Of a DNA stretch of 64,000 nt, positions 9,619-21,869 are shown piece by piece. Below the pieces are notes generated by a model that was not told the DNA's origin, searched no databases, and saw only the letters and a list, made by a program, of their open reading frames with translations. Source of the stretch: Eretmocerus hayati (taxonomy: Eukaryota > Arthropoda > Insecta > Hymenoptera > Aphelinidae); assembly GCA_029851415.1 (NCBI GenBank), contig CM056742.1, positions 154,819,121-154,883,120 on the forward strand, given 5' to 3'. The position numbers and the translations under genes are program-made. The stretch's first letter is position 1; every line of letters starts with the position of its first letter.

Positions 9619-12600
9619 TCACTTGGGCATGGCATCATCGTATGTGACAGATTCATCCTTAGTGGCCCAATCGATAAATTGTTTGTAGTGTAACAAATAT
9701 AAATGCACATTATATCTTTCAGCTTCTTCGAACTCCACTGGACTCGTGCCTCTGTTGACTGCAATAACTTTGTTGTTTCGTACCACCGGACCACCACTAT
9801 CTCCCTAAAAATTTAATTTGGCGTTTCAGTTTTATCACAAATACAGCTTCATGTTACCATGCCAGATATGAAAAGTAATAAATCATCTTGCTAATCTATT
9901 GACTATATCAGTCGTTGAATTTAATAGCTCCATTCATCTAAGTAAGAAGATCAAGATTACGAAAAACTAATTCATGAGTATTTGATCATTGATCGCATAG
10001 TTTCAAGCTATATTGTGTTGGATCAAGATAAAGATTACTGTTCTTCAAAATGATTATAACGTGTAAGAAGTATCAGTATCCCATTTCAAAGCATAGCATG
10101 GTTTGCCAAAATCATTCCAAATAATGAACGGAACAAAAGAAAAATACTCACACATGTCAACGAGACGCGAGGATTTGCAACAGTGCAGATGTTTCTGGAA
10201 AATATTCTTTTGACCTTGTGAAGCTTTTCACTGATTTTCTTGCTACAGGTTTCAGGCGACAATATTGTCACGAACGCCCGATTCAATTGCTTATTCAACA
10301 CATTATCATCGAGCAGACCCCATCCAACAATTTCGGCAAATCCACCCTCCACTTTTTCTACTGGCCTCAGAGCGATAGTAGCTGGTTTTATACTCTCGTC
10401 TATCTCGTGGCTCAACTGAAAGAAATCACATTTACTCGTTATAAACCTTTTTGATATAAAAAAATTTGAATCTTAATCTGGTACTCCAAGTCTTACTCGG
10501 CCTATACGAGCAATTTTTTAGAGATTAGTATAATATGTAGGTATTGTTAGTTTTGGTATGTATCACTGTGCTCGACTGTGCTGGTTCATCATAATGCATA
10601 TCAAAATGAATTTCTTCGACTCAACCGATATGAATCTTTAAGCCGCGTTTTGGTGGTAAAAAATATACCATACGAACGTTCTTGGATTGGCTCATGCGAT
10701 GATGCTTGAATAGACTCCTTTGAGGTTTGATTGGCTGAATAAAAAAAAAAACTTATGCGATGTTTGTACGAGCACATGAGTCATTCTGTGGAAACTTCGA
10801 AATAATGTGTGCCTGTTTGTACAAACCCTAGAAACGTTCGAGAGAAAAATCGTACAAGTAATTTTCGACGTATTCCGATCCTTTGGCGAAATCGTTAGTT
10901 TTTTGAACCAAGGTTACCCAAAAAATTACTTTAGAAAAAGAGGTCAAAATTCCAGGCCCGCGCGCCCTGTAGTTTTTCCTTTTTTCGATACTCGGGCGTA
11001 AAGTTTTTTGCTTTACCATTGATAGTTTCAACCCTTGACAAGGCTCAGGCTGAAAACAATCATTCAGAAAGCAAAACCAAACTTCCTTTTTCCAAACAAA
11101 AGCTTTATCGCAGGATTTTTCTTGAATTGAAAAATCGATAGATTCAATCTTTTATTCCGAAACCCAACTTACCGTACTCGAATCAAAAAATACTATTTCG
11201 GCGTTTGTGAGTGTAAAATGCCGCAGCGAGAATCGTTCAGGATTTAAGCGCGCAAATTGATCAAATATGATGGTATTGAGCATTGAATTCCAGAGCTATA
11301 AGCACCAAAAGACCACTTTGAATGGTGCACGGCAAGAATGCATGTTGTTTGCCGCAATTTTTTCTAAAACTTTGCTCACTTAGTTTCTTTATAATAGTGA
11401 ATTTGCATCATTCTAAGACTTCCCGAGCAAATTTTTTTGCACTTCAGCGTCAGGTGTAACTTTTCTGGAGACGACTTTTTCGCAAAAATCTACTTTAGCT
11501 AAATGTTTTGATCAGTCCGGTGCCGTACTTCGCAAGGCTGCAGAGGTTCTAATAGTCCGGTTTTTTTTTTTTTTTTTTTTTCAAAGTACTCGATGGTCAG
11601 ATCAAAATCTTCAAACCCCAAGAGTGTAGTTCGAACCTTTTGTCTGCAAGATCAATTTTAGTGTCAAAATGTCAGGTTCGTGCGACGCCACGGTGTCATC
11701 CGTGAATTGTCCTCATAATAACGATGAGTAACTTTCGGGAGTGAGATCTGACGTAGGCACATTTTCGACCGCCCAACTATGAAAATTTCCGAGGAACTAC
11801 TAATATTACGTGCTAAAGCACTTAAACAGACAAGGTTATACTGTTTTTGAGAAAAAAAAATGCTTTTAGAAACCGGTCGGGGGAGTAGGGTTCGGAGTAT
11901 CTAATAAAGATTCAAAATTACCCTGTGAGTGTGAGCAATTGAGTTCAGAATAAAATCAAACATTGTATAGTGGTACGGCTTTCAAAAATATACCTCGATG
12001 CTTGCTAAATCGGTATCCGCTCGCATGCTCAATTTCTTCGCTCCATTCGTAATCTGCTCCTTATAATCAATGTAAGTAGTCCAAGATTTTGGAGTATACG
12101 GTGTGCATCTTAGCAAATTACTCGATCCAACGAGTACTCTGGTTTTATCAACTTCGGCTTTAGTTTCGAGTAAACAGTGAGCAGCCGTCAATACATGTTT
12201 TTTCGTTATAACGATTCCGGAGCATGTATAGATTAATTTTGTATCAGATTTTTTGTCTTTGTAAGCAATGTGAGCCACGTAACGATATTCATACTCATCT
12301 ACAGGCAGAACTGCATTACCACGCAGTGGTTCTGTGTTGATGAAATTCTTTTGCATACCTGTTGACGAAATATTTTAGTGAAAATTTAAATAAATCCAAA
12401 AAGTTTAATGAGGAATTATACTACTCATTTATTTTCTACGATTTATTCAGACGTTATACCTTTACTTCATCAGTCAATTGTACAGATGGTATTACTCATT
12501 TGAAATTATGAAAAATTCATGTCCTATTAAGGAAATTATTCCTTTCTGATTCCCTAATCAGACTTGGCTATTTCGTCATTTTTTTCTGTAATATCATTGG

Positions 12601-13015
12601 TACAGCCATCTGGCGAAGGAAAATACTGTTCTTGAATAATCATTTTTGAAAATATCACCATAGTCAGACATGAGAAATGTCTTGAAACTACAATATGATT
12701 TTTTGATAGTGAAATTGACAAATATTGTCCCCTCTTGACACTGTTTGACTTTACATTTAAAATTTTGAATGTGAAAACGTGTAGTTTTGTTTTACATTAT
12801 CTTATAGGAATCATTAAAAAATTTTTTCAAATCTCAGTCTTTCGAAGATCTTTATCATTCAATCTTCTTTCAATAATGATTACCATCGTAAAAACCACAC
12901 AAATCAAAAAAAATATAGCCAATAGTGGAGGTTTGCATTTCACAAAAATAGTTTCTTTTCCAGACTCACATAATGTCAACGAAAGTATGAGGAGAAAAGA
13001 GGATGACTTATACAT
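9619..13015 (-). CDS. Secreted S1 (chymotrypsin-fold) serine protease-like protein
   Basis: Four minus-strand exons, 13015-12970, 12358-11994, 10415-10152 and 9804-9619, all GT-AG and in phase; product 286 residues. The first exon codes a signal peptide (MYKSSSFLLILSLTL) and was placed because its GTGAGT donor and phase exactly match the next exon. The catalytic triad is present: His76 in VLTAAHC, Asp132 in TDLASI, Ser228 in GDSGGP. Oddities: the usual Ile-Val-Gly-Gly activation site is missing (the aligned stretch is KNFINTEP), one residue between the 191-type Cys and Gly193 is absent (TCGDSGGP), there is no Asp at the specificity position, and the partner Cys220 and the GIVSWG block are not seen. 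It may be an active protease of unusual specificity or a decaying homologue. Intron 2 (10416-11993) carries a repeat and a T run near 11562-11581. Confidence 0.8.
10799..10950 (+). repeat. Dispersed repeat in protease intron, related to 22905-23064
   Basis: AATAATGTGTGC opens both copies, followed by a diverged but collinear stretch with TTGTACGAACCC/TTGTACAAACCC, TTTTCGAYGTATT and CAATCGTTAGTTTTG-type words, ending in TACCCAAAAAA. The other copy is in reverse orientation at 22905-23064. Confidence 0.55.
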
Positions 13016-14875
13016 GGTTGACGGAAAACTATAGGAATTACTCCACTCTTTTAGATATCGACCGACTAAATCAGCGGAAAAATCAAAACTTGAATGAGAA
13101 TCAGATTCAAAGGAACGGATCTGTACGAGACAGTTAGCTCAACGAACACTTGATTAAACATTTTAATTAAATTCTAATTCACGATGTACTCGACTTTCTC
13201 AAACTATCAAATGTAAGCATGTCTTTGGTATGAAAATTTTGCAAGCTGAATCTACATCTTTAAGCAGATAATGATTCAAATTCATACAAAAATACCTCAA
13301 AGCCGATTGAACTGAAATTGTAGATGATTCTACTGACCCACATTACCTTTAGCGCATTATTCCAAGTGAAAATAACAGTTGCAAGAGATAAACATCAGAT
13401 AGACATTAAAATTAACATTTTTATGGATAATGTAGCAGTGATGAGAATAACAATGATTTATATCAATCACGTAAATGATGACAATGATTCATCTTGAAGA
13501 AAATCCAAATATATGAACTCTTCTGCGAATGCTATGATGAGAGGTAATTTTTAATCAAATTATATATTCGTTCTTTTATACGAGATACATGTGACTGTCA
13601 CGTTTTGCGAAGATGGTGGATGATTGAACGATTCTTTTTGACTCAGAAACAAATATCTGGCATGCTTTAATTTGAAAAATGTCTCAATATATTACGATTA
13701 CCGTAGTCATTCAAAATTTGAGATACATTCCGCAAAATGATCGACTCGATATAATTTACCTGTAATATGATCGACTTGCTGCATCCGCTGTGCTGGATTT
13801 TGAACTTTTCAAAATTGAAAAACTGGAAGATTGAAGTTGAGAAAAATTGACATGATTGAATCCTAATGGAAACGTGAAAAAGGTGTCATAGCATATTTAA
13901 AATGCAAGATAGTGTAGGTTCAAGACTGGCAAAACTAGAGATTTTGCATGTCATTTGTAATGCCACTGAAAAGTGATGAAAATTAGCGAGTGAAGAGGAA
14001 TAAATGGTATTTGAAGATTCTTAATCAAAAATATGATATGGGGGAAAAATCATCAAACGAGCAGATAAATTTCAATTTTTGTTTTATTCATAAAAAATTG
14101 AAATATCCCAGAAGCCTGGACAACTATACATCATCAATTCTCACAATAAATACACTTTTAGAAATCCTTCGAATACCTATTCATGATGAATTTCGATTAA
14201 GTCTAAATTGAAATCATTTCTAAGACAAATTAACACAAAAATTCAAATATTTGTGAGATCTTGCATAAACATGGAAATCTTCCATTGCCACCTCTAATTA
14301 AACTTGACTAATAATTCTAATAACTTTACTAAATACCATCCAATGACTTGAAATTTCATGACTGTACCAATAACAAGATCTCACAAGAATTCATTCATAC
14401 GTAATTATAGTCCAAAGATTAAAAAAATTTTCTGCTTAGCGTTAATACTTATAGAAAAATATACTCTACTAAGCTATTCTTGAATTCATCATACAAAAAT
14501 GATACTATGAGTTTTTAGGCTCGATTAACGTTCTTTAGATCACTTTGAAAAATTACGAGACAAAACGAACAACACACATTGATGGACATCTTACCACGAT
14601 TGGTTTTCGATGATCGATGCAATAACAGAAATGTCAAGTACGAAAAAAAACTTTCTGTCTTATACATGAAAATTTATCGACACTTATCTTCGTAAGATAT
14701 TCACTGTTCTTCACACACAAAATTAAAATGTCACAACAAGAAAATGTCGAAAATTTAAATTGAACCGATCGCGCGCCGATTCAGCGCAAACAAACAACAA
14801 ACGATCGTTAATCACTTTGTCACTTTCATGAACGTACTATTTCGCTCACAAATATCCAAAACTCCTTCTCAAAAT
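13016..14875. other. AT-rich intergenic region; no gene seen
   Basis: The spacer should include the protease promoter (just above 13015) and the 3' UTR of the pipsqueak-type gene (just below 14876). Several short open frames exist, but none shows family signal or splice context. Confidence 0.5.
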
Positions 14876-15583
14876 TCACTTTTCACTACTCATCAGTTGA
14901 TCACGATGACACTTGAGCTCGTTAACAATAGCCGCAATCTGTAGAATCTGCATTGGAGTAACACCAGGTTCATTACCTTGCTCGATCCACCTGTAGAATT
15001 TTTCAGCATGCTCAATCGCCTCATCAATATCCTGTGGTTCTTCTTCCTCCTCGTCCTCCTCCTCATCATCATCATCAAAACTAATATCCAATGCCGAATC
15101 TTCATCACTACGAAAATTTGATAAATCCAAAGGCTGATCCGATGATAACGTCATTGTTTCATCATCATCAGCACTGATAGAACTTGAATCAAGACTAGAA
15201 GCTCCAGAACTACTTTGGCTACTGCAAGTCGATGGTGCTGGTGATGATAAACTTGATGTTTCAGAATAGCTTATTTTTTCAACTGTCTTAACCCATCCAC
15301 GTAATGTTGATTCAGGAATACCAAGTTGACGACATACGGCAGCTTTTCTTTGGCCTGACATTACCATTTGGACTGCAAGTTTTTTCAGTGAAGTCGGACG
15401 ATTTAAACAGATTCTACGCTGTTTTTGTTGCTGCTTCTGCTGTTGCTTGTAGAACGATGATTTCATTTCACGTGCCATTTCTGGTGTGATATGCATTTTT
15501 GGAGACGTTAATGGTGTGCTACTGCAGTTGTTGGTTATAGTTGATAAAGGAGTCCTTGAGAGGATTTCTGGTGGTAGGGCCAT
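14876..15583 (-). CDS. Pipsqueak-type HTH transcription factor, distal antenna-like
   Basis: Single-exon minus-strand gene, 235 residues. The Met at 15583 was chosen because the open frame's further upstream Met (15916) lies before the predicted TATA box and the intervening translation is not protein-like. Residues ~46-58 are Gln/Lys/Arg-rich; residues ~64-105 form a psq-type helix-turn-helix (KLAVQMVMSGQRKAAVCRQL, then GIPESTLRGWVK), the DNA-binding motif shared by Pipsqueak, Distal antenna and CENP-B relatives. A Ser-rich linker follows, then PLDLS (151-155), a match to the CtBP co-repressor-binding motif, an acidic run (168-183) and a conserved-looking helical C-terminus (EHAEKFYRWIEQGNEPGVTP...). 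Expected role: nuclear, sequence-specific repressor in patterning or neuronal fate. The relation to dan/danr is from memory of domain layout; another psq-HTH family is possible. Confidence 0.7.
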   Translation of the reverse strand: MALPPEILSRTPLSTITNNCSSTPLTSPKMHITPEMAREMKSSFYKQQQKQQQKQRRICLNRPTSLKKLAVQMVMSGQRKAAVCRQLGIPESTLRGWVKTVEKISYSETSSLSSPAPSTCSSQSSSGASSLDSSSISADDDETMTLSSDQPLDLSNFRSDEDSALDISFDDDDEEEDEEEEEPQDIDEAIEHAEKFYRWIEQGNEPGVTPMQILQIAAIVNELKCHRDQLMSSEK

Positions 15584-15848
15584 TATTGTAGATCGATGTA
15601 TGATGTCGATTTTTATGAGTAATCGGTAAAAATTGGTATTGGATGGACACGCTTGGTGGTGTGAGAAAACTTGTGATTTGACGAATAAACTTTTCACGAG
15701 TGTGATAACGCACTTTTCACTTGTTATAGACGAATAGTGAATACGAAATTGCACTTTTCGCGTTGTCACAAGGCAAGAGTAGACAGACACAGGTAGATAG
15801 TGGACAACTAGAAACGGCTGTCGCCAGCTGTCGCGAACTGAGCAAATC

Positions 15849-15881
15849 TGATGGGCTGCCGGGTGGCGGGCCCTATTTATA
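15849..15881 (-). promoter_or_regulatory. TATA box and initiator of the psq-HTH gene
   Basis: On the minus strand TATAAATA runs 15881-15874 in the context GAGTATAAATAGGGCCC. An insect-type initiator (ATCAGA, A at 15849) follows 32 bases downstream, the expected spacing. The 5' UTR would be about 265 bases and unspliced. Purely sequence-based. Confidence 0.55.
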
Positions 15882-15916
15882 CTCGCGTCTCTTAGCGAGC
15901 CCTTTGTGGGCCTCAA

Positions 15917-16968
15917 AGTAGTGACGAGTCCAAAAGGGATTAGAGAGTAAGAGTGGGAGCGCAGACATTATGCGCGAAAACGTCAAGTTTGCATAAACGC
16001 CAGACGGACCGTTTTGTTCGGCATTTTAATTTTCTTTTATTCCCTTTCAGAGTAATGATTATCAATCAGAGTACTGCAAAAAGCACTGAATTAGTTACAC
16101 CTAAAAATATTAATTTTTTATTCATTACGCTGATGTGTATCACATTTTTCATTGTTGGATAGTAAAGTGATGAATTATGATTTTTCACGTTTTACTATTT
16201 TGAATCGTGCAAGAGATTCTGCGTTGATGAGCATGCGCTAGTTTCGAATATGAGTAACGTTTAAATATGCGTGGAGTTACAAGTGATTAAGTATCAAATT
16301 CGAGATTGGAGAAAGTTGATAGCCAGTCCGACTGAAGATGCCCAATTGCATATCATGTTGAATCGAAATACGAAATGCACTACAGGAAACTTCAGGAAAC
16401 TCATTTTTAAAGCTGAGAGTCTTGAGCTTGTCGTAATTGTGAGATTTGTGTTATCGAAACTGGAATTAATGTCTTTCATTCGGTGGTTTTGATTTCGATC
16501 GTATATGTATGATACAATCACCCCGAAATAAAGCTTGTCGATACTTGATAGAATGAGTGTTCTCAGCAACTCTTTAGCGGGATAGTGGCATCATGTAAGG
16601 ATTCGAGGTGCGATCCCATCAGATATTTTGGCCCCATCTGATCATAAGGAAAACGAAACTTTCACGAATTTCAATGGGGCGGCAATATTGAAAATAGATT
16701 ATCCATCACAACATTGCGACACTTATTATACGCGCCGAATTGATTCATTCATTGATAATCATATTGAGCTGACCTTTTTTCCATACTCATCTGGAATCTT
16801 CTGAGTCTGAATCAAGGTTTTAATTAAAAGTGAATCGAAATATAAGTCTATAGAACATATTAATCACCGTAAAATTGAGTTCAAATTACACTTTTCGAAC
16901 TGAAATCGTCCTCTTTTATAAAACAGTGATATTAAATTCGTAAATCGGCATTGGAGGACTAAATTTTA
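15917..16968. other. Upstream region of psq-HTH gene; no gene seen
   Basis: No supported gene on either strand. The first ~100 bases are likely proximal promoter of the psq-HTH gene; the rest is AT-rich. Confidence 0.5.
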
Positions 16969-17063
16969 TTTATACGTCCATACGTAGAAACAGCGTGTTT
17001 CTAGGCCTCCTCGCGTAGCGACGAGGCCTGGAAACAAGCTGTTTCTGCGTACGGACGTATAAA
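16969..17063. repeat. GC-rich perfect-like hairpin, first of an adjacent pair
   Basis: The left arm (ATACGTCCATACGTAGAAAC, from 16972) pairs with the right arm ending at about 17063, with few mismatches and a loop around TCGCGTAGCGA. The surroundings are strongly AT-rich while the hairpin is GC-rich. Confidence 0.75.
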
Positions 17064-17070
17064 ACTGCAT

Positions 17071-17182
17071 ACGCGTCTCGTGCGGAAACATTTTTCCTTC
17101 GGGAAAACCAAGCTGGACGGTGCCATCGCCCACGTCCAGCTCGGTTTCCCGAAGGAAAAAATGTTTCCAGCACTCGACGCGT
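17071..17182. repeat. GC-rich hairpin, second of an adjacent pair
   Basis: The arm from 17071 (ACGCGTCTCGTGCGGAAACA) pairs with the arm ending at 17182 (GTTTCCAGCACTCGACGCGT). The inner stem includes TTCCTTCGGGAAA and AGCTGGACG. It starts 7 bases after the first hairpin ends. Confidence 0.75.
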
Positions 17183-18104
17183 AATGTACTATTCTCTATT
17201 GTTGACCTAGGATTCGAGGCCATTTTAAATGAAAAATTATCGATTGGGGTTTGATCATCGATATGTTAATCATTGCCAATTTACGAATTTAATATCATTG
17301 TAAAATTGAGTTAGTCGAGAAACGTGATTCCAAAATACATCAAAACACAAAGGAAAATATTTAGTTTCGTCTGTCATCAGTTGAATATGTTTAAATAACA
17401 CCATAGTCAATTCAATCTGACGTGCACTCCCTAGCGTTAGTCTTCTTGGCGCGCCGCGCCTACTCTCGGAACACGCGCAAAATTTTTTGATGGGAATCAC
17501 GGTACCGATACAGGAAAAATTACCACACACGCCCGCAATCGTGGAACGCGCCATAAGGGCGCCAATTTTTACGGGTATGCAGGGTGATTTTTCTTATACC
17601 GGTCTCGTGATTTTTATCAAAAAATTCTGTGCGTGTATTTGATAGCACCCAGACACCACGCAGGCGCACCCAGCTCTTTAGTCCTCGATTGGTAGGGTGA
17701 AAATTACCCTACAAGTACCCGCAGAATATACCCGGAATCGCCGTACGTTCTCACCGAATCCAATACAATTTTTGACTTGAAATAGAAATGACCATACAAC
17801 AGGGGTGACACTCATTCGCAATAAATATGGCCTGAAATATCAGACGTCCCAAGACTACCTTGAATGTGCTCGTAAAATTTTATCAAAAAATTCTGTTGCG
17901 TGTATCAATTTTCTGTGTAAATCGATCTCAAGCTGAATCCTGAGCATTAAATCTTGTTATTCGAAACTGAATTCACGCGATGAGTGATTTAACAATCCGG
18001 GTTTCAACATTGCTAATTTCTTATGTTAATGACAACGTGACAAACTTCCAAATTAAGATAGCATATTTGCACCCAAGTACATTTCGGATACAAGGATAAA
18101 AACA

Positions 18105-18215
18105 TCTTTTCTGATACACTGCGCGTGGAGTCTATACTCTGAGCACAGTTTGTTGACTTTTATTTGCAGTTTACCAAAAATTATTAGTTCGATACCCGAG
18201 AGTAAACTTACTAAT
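18105..18215 (+). repeat. Dispersed repeat, copy 3
   Basis: GATACACTGCGCGTGGAGTC, GAGCACAGTTTGTTGACTTT and GTTCGATACCCGAGAGTAAA align in order with copies at 7470-7630 and 8125-8245. Confidence 0.55.
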
Positions 18216-18289
18216 CACGTCCTATTGATGATTCTGACCCTCACCCGCGGCTCGGGCCGGAAATCCATTACTCAGACCTGAAAAACGAT

Positions 18290-18360
18290 TTTTATCGACT
18301 TACCGACGGAAGCATCGTCTTTCCGTCCGCCCACGCGGACGGACGAACGCTGTTTCCATG
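18290..18360. repeat. GC-rich hairpin fragment related to the 17 kb pair
   Basis: It contains a tight stem (CGTCCGC / GCGGACGG) around 18325-18345 and a GCTGTTTCC segment whose complement (GGAAACAGCG) matches the outer arm of the 16969-17063 hairpin. Probably a truncated relative. Confidence 0.45.
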
Positions 18361-20743
18361 TACACCTTAATATCGAATGATAGATCTTACTCTCGTGTAT
18401 TGAAGTTTAATTGTTTGATAAACTGTAAGAAAAAGCCGATAACTTTTGAGTACTTGTCACTAGCCGTTGAAATTGATTAAAAAGTATCGGCGAGGTTGAA
18501 AGTTTATCGAACGTCGAACTCATAATAAAGTAAGTGTACCCTTCATGCCTTCCCTAAAGTCCTTTTGCCTATAGTTTCGGTATATTTGAATATTTTTCAA
18601 CGTACTTTATCGCATTTCACAACTTGTTTCAAGACTTTTCAAATGAGCTGAGGTAAGTTGAATTAACCAACCAGGGACGAGCTTTCACGATTATTCCAAA
18701 CAGTGATTTTTCGTGAGTGGTTTTTTGCCCCATCCTCTGAAATGATGAAATCATCGACATGACCGAGTGTATGAGGTTGTATTATAGCTCGATTCTGAGC
18801 AATTGGTTTTCGGCCTGAGCCGCAGTCGAAGGTCGAAATAATCGCCCGGAAGCGGGGAACCTCACGAACGAGTTGTGAATACTATTTTTTGCCAATTTTT
18901 GAGCACCCAAACGAGAACGATATTGTCGCGTGATTTTTCGAATGCATTTTACATAGTATGCCTTAGATTGGGTATATTTATGTCGTCTGTACAGCTAGTA
19001 TACCATATTCGCCTTGCACTGCAGTTTCGTTTCGTCAGCTTTCGTGGAAGTCTCTGGAGCCTTTCGGCACCGAAAAGCTATCGAACCTCTGTCTATAATC
19101 ACTTTACCTTGTAGTACAAGGTTTTGCTCGGCTCAACGGAGGTGGCTGGCGAAAAGGCGGTGTACCCTTCATAAATTTGTGACAAATTCTTTTGTATTCT
19201 TCTACGATAATGAGAATCAGTAACGCGTTCACTCTTGCCTTGCCCATAATTAAGATAGCCATCCGCGAGTCACATCTTCCAAACTCGCGAACAATGCCTT
19301 GAAAGGCCTTGTTTCGTAAATATCTGAATTTAGTGTGAGGGCTCAGGATAATGTGCACGTGATGTGAGACAGGTGAGTTTCGGATCGTCTGTTTGCTCAG
19401 CTTTTCCAGATAAGCTGAAGAGTGTACAATTAGCTTCTGTTTCGCAAAACCATGAACAAGCGCGAACATCATCATAGCTCCCGCGGGTCTGAACAGGACG
19501 CAGTTGAGCTCTGCCTTCGACTTCATAATTGCATTATAAAACTTTGCAGAACAAGATATAGCAAACGCAATAGAGCATGCTTACAGCCACGCGAAATTTT
19601 CTTCACCTTTTCGCGGATTATACGGGGTGCGCGTTTCGGCAGGTTGATTTTCACGTGAAAATGGATTAGCTAGCGCCCAAAAGCTGAAAGGTTCCGCGTC
19701 CGCAATTCTCATCGCGCACTTTTGTAAGTATTTGAGAACGCCTCGCTCGCGGTCATTTTATTGTGGTCATTGAACGGGCGCGAGAGCGGGAGCAGAAACG
19801 CGCTAACTAATCCTCGAACACCATTAACCATGGCTTAAAATTTTGCACCTGATGATGGCGTTTTAAAGGTCTGCACCAGTTATCGCGAGTCCCGCCGCCG
19901 CGCCGTCGACCTCTGCGTGGGCATTTAAACAGAAAATTTAAATCCCTCGCGCTGTTCCGGTGACTCGTGCCGAAGTTGCAAATTATATGGCCTGTCCGTA
20001 CTGTCAATTTTCGCATCATATTTTCACCTTGTGTGAGCAGAGCAGACACAGAGCGAAGTTAGAACGAAGTCAAAATTTTGAGTGCGATCTTGAGATAACA
20101 ATTATTTATGACTAGGATGAGTGACGATGATTCTTTCTTGCTTGCTTACATAAGGGCTCATCAGTGAATGAGCTGCAGAATAATTCATACGATCACTCAC
20201 AGTCTTGATAGATTTATTATAGATGCACCTGAACTTCCTACCATTAAAATTATCCAAAGATTGGCAATGTTCGTTTTGTCACGAGCTGATCATAAATGTA
20301 TTCAACATAGCCTGAGTAGCCAGCTTATAATTCGTTCCAGGGAGACACTTGTAATTTCATGATTGCAAATCTCTAAGAGACAAACAGCACGTTTGCTTAG
20401 AACAATCTAAAATCTCAAATACTCCTCAAATCCTTTCAAAATGTCGACGTGACTATTTTTCAACGCATTGTCTAAAATACTTTTCAGTTTCCCTGCAAAA
20501 ATTAACGGCTTATCAACCTTCACGAAGAGAAAATTGCATTAGAAGCACAGAATCATAAAATATTCCAACTTACTCTGCAAGAGCCGGGAAAATACTTGTT
20601 CAATCAATCAGAGTATGTGTTACTGGTAGCTGAGTTTTCTTTAACAAAGTAAGAGGAACTGACTTGTAAAATGAAAAAGAAAATATGGTCGGATCGAGTC
20701 ATCTGACTTTGTGGGTAAAGTGCATTTTATTGCAAATTCAATG

Positions 20744-21533
20744 CAGTAGAAACTATCTAACTCGAACCTCAAGAGACCCGACGAAAAATTCGAGTTAGGG
20801 AGTTTTTGGAATTCACGAGTTTTGTGAAACGACACTCGACAAGTACTCAATAAAATAATGTATTCTAAAATCAGTCTACTTGATTCACATCATCGGATCA
20901 TAACATACTCGAGTGAATATATTGAAAGAAATATCATGAGAATCTCAATCTCAGTTATTATATAAAATGGGCTGTTTGCGCTTGATGTAAGGGCTGCAGT
21001 CTCGCACGACCAATAACATTCTCTAATCGAGACAAAGCTGAGAATATCTCTATCCCGATCCCTCATCTAGCTCCCTCAAAATATGATCAGTGCTTGAGCT
21101 TTGAAAGCTTGTTGTACACCATGAAAAATTACAACCTTATCGACTTCAGATTTTCGATTCATGCCGCTTTCTTCTTCATTTTTCATTTTCCATCGTCCAA
21201 ATTCACTATTCGACTCAAGGAAAGTCACACACGGTCTAGGATAAATTCATCGCTCAATTAGCCTTACGCTGCGATCATTGTGTCGAAATCAACAAATTTT
21301 TCAGAAGTCAGACGACAAACACCTAAATCTGATGTCACAGCATCACCAATTTGAGCTTGTTCTTAAATTCGAGTTAGAGAGTTTTTGGTTCAAAATATAG
21401 GCAAAAATTGATCAAATTTTTGACTTGCGGAGTTTATGCCGGCGAATTTTTCTCCGAGTAAGAGAGTTTTTCAAGAGAGCCCGGCGTTTCACTTCGAATT
21501 AGGGAGTTTCCAGTCAGAGAGTTTCCACTGTCA
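20744..21533. mobile_element. Tigger/pogo-like non-autonomous element
   Basis: The left end CAGTAGAAACTATCTAACTC and the complement of the right end CAGTGGAAACTCTCTGACTG are inverted repeats of about 20-25 bases. Internal blocks (GAATTCACGAG..., CGAATTAGGGAGTTT, CGAGTTAGAGAGTTTTTGG) repeat the terminal theme. CAGTRGAAACTC... termini resemble pogo/Tigger ends; no transposase frame is present. The target duplication is unclear. Confidence 0.6.
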
Positions 21534-21869
21534 AACACATTTCATTTGAGAAAAATACAGCTTCCTCATTTTTCCGAAGATAGACGCCTGATCAAAGCAC
21601 CAGAATCAAACTCTTCAAGAACCTTTTTCTTATATGAGTATAGTTCTGCGGGAATATCGATATTTAGGGGTCGAAAATGTGCCAGCCCTAAATCTCATTT
21701 CCCAAGGTTCTAAGATGTACTTTTTGACTTTTTGAGACGAATGAAATGCGAATTAGATCGCGCACGGGTATCGATATTTTTATACGCTTTTATTACACTT
21801 CACCGAAATTACTTTGATAGTAAAATATCTTTTCCTAACTTGATCTTTGGGCGATTTGGCTCGGTTACC

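Larger units (their letters stand above)
17183..20743. other. Gene-free repeat-rich stretch
   Basis: No supported gene. Contents seen: a third dispersed-repeat copy (18105-18215), a GC-rich half-hairpin (18290-18360), a fragment resembling the 8451-9237 MITE (about 18530-18660), and a mildly GC-richer tract 19130-19920 with open frames of up to 140 codons on the minus strand that I do not recognise and do not call. Confidence 0.5.

Noticed and set aside
15584..15916. N-terminal 111-codon extension of the psq-HTH frame
   Set aside because: It begins upstream of the TATA box and predicted start site, and its composition is not protein-like; Met at 15583 is preferred.
16966..17223. Overlapping minus-strand frames of 67 and 85 codons
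   Set aside because: They are produced by the two GC-rich hairpins.
19104..19526. 140-codon minus-strand frame
   Set aside because: No domain seen, surrounded by repeat debris; not supported as a gene.
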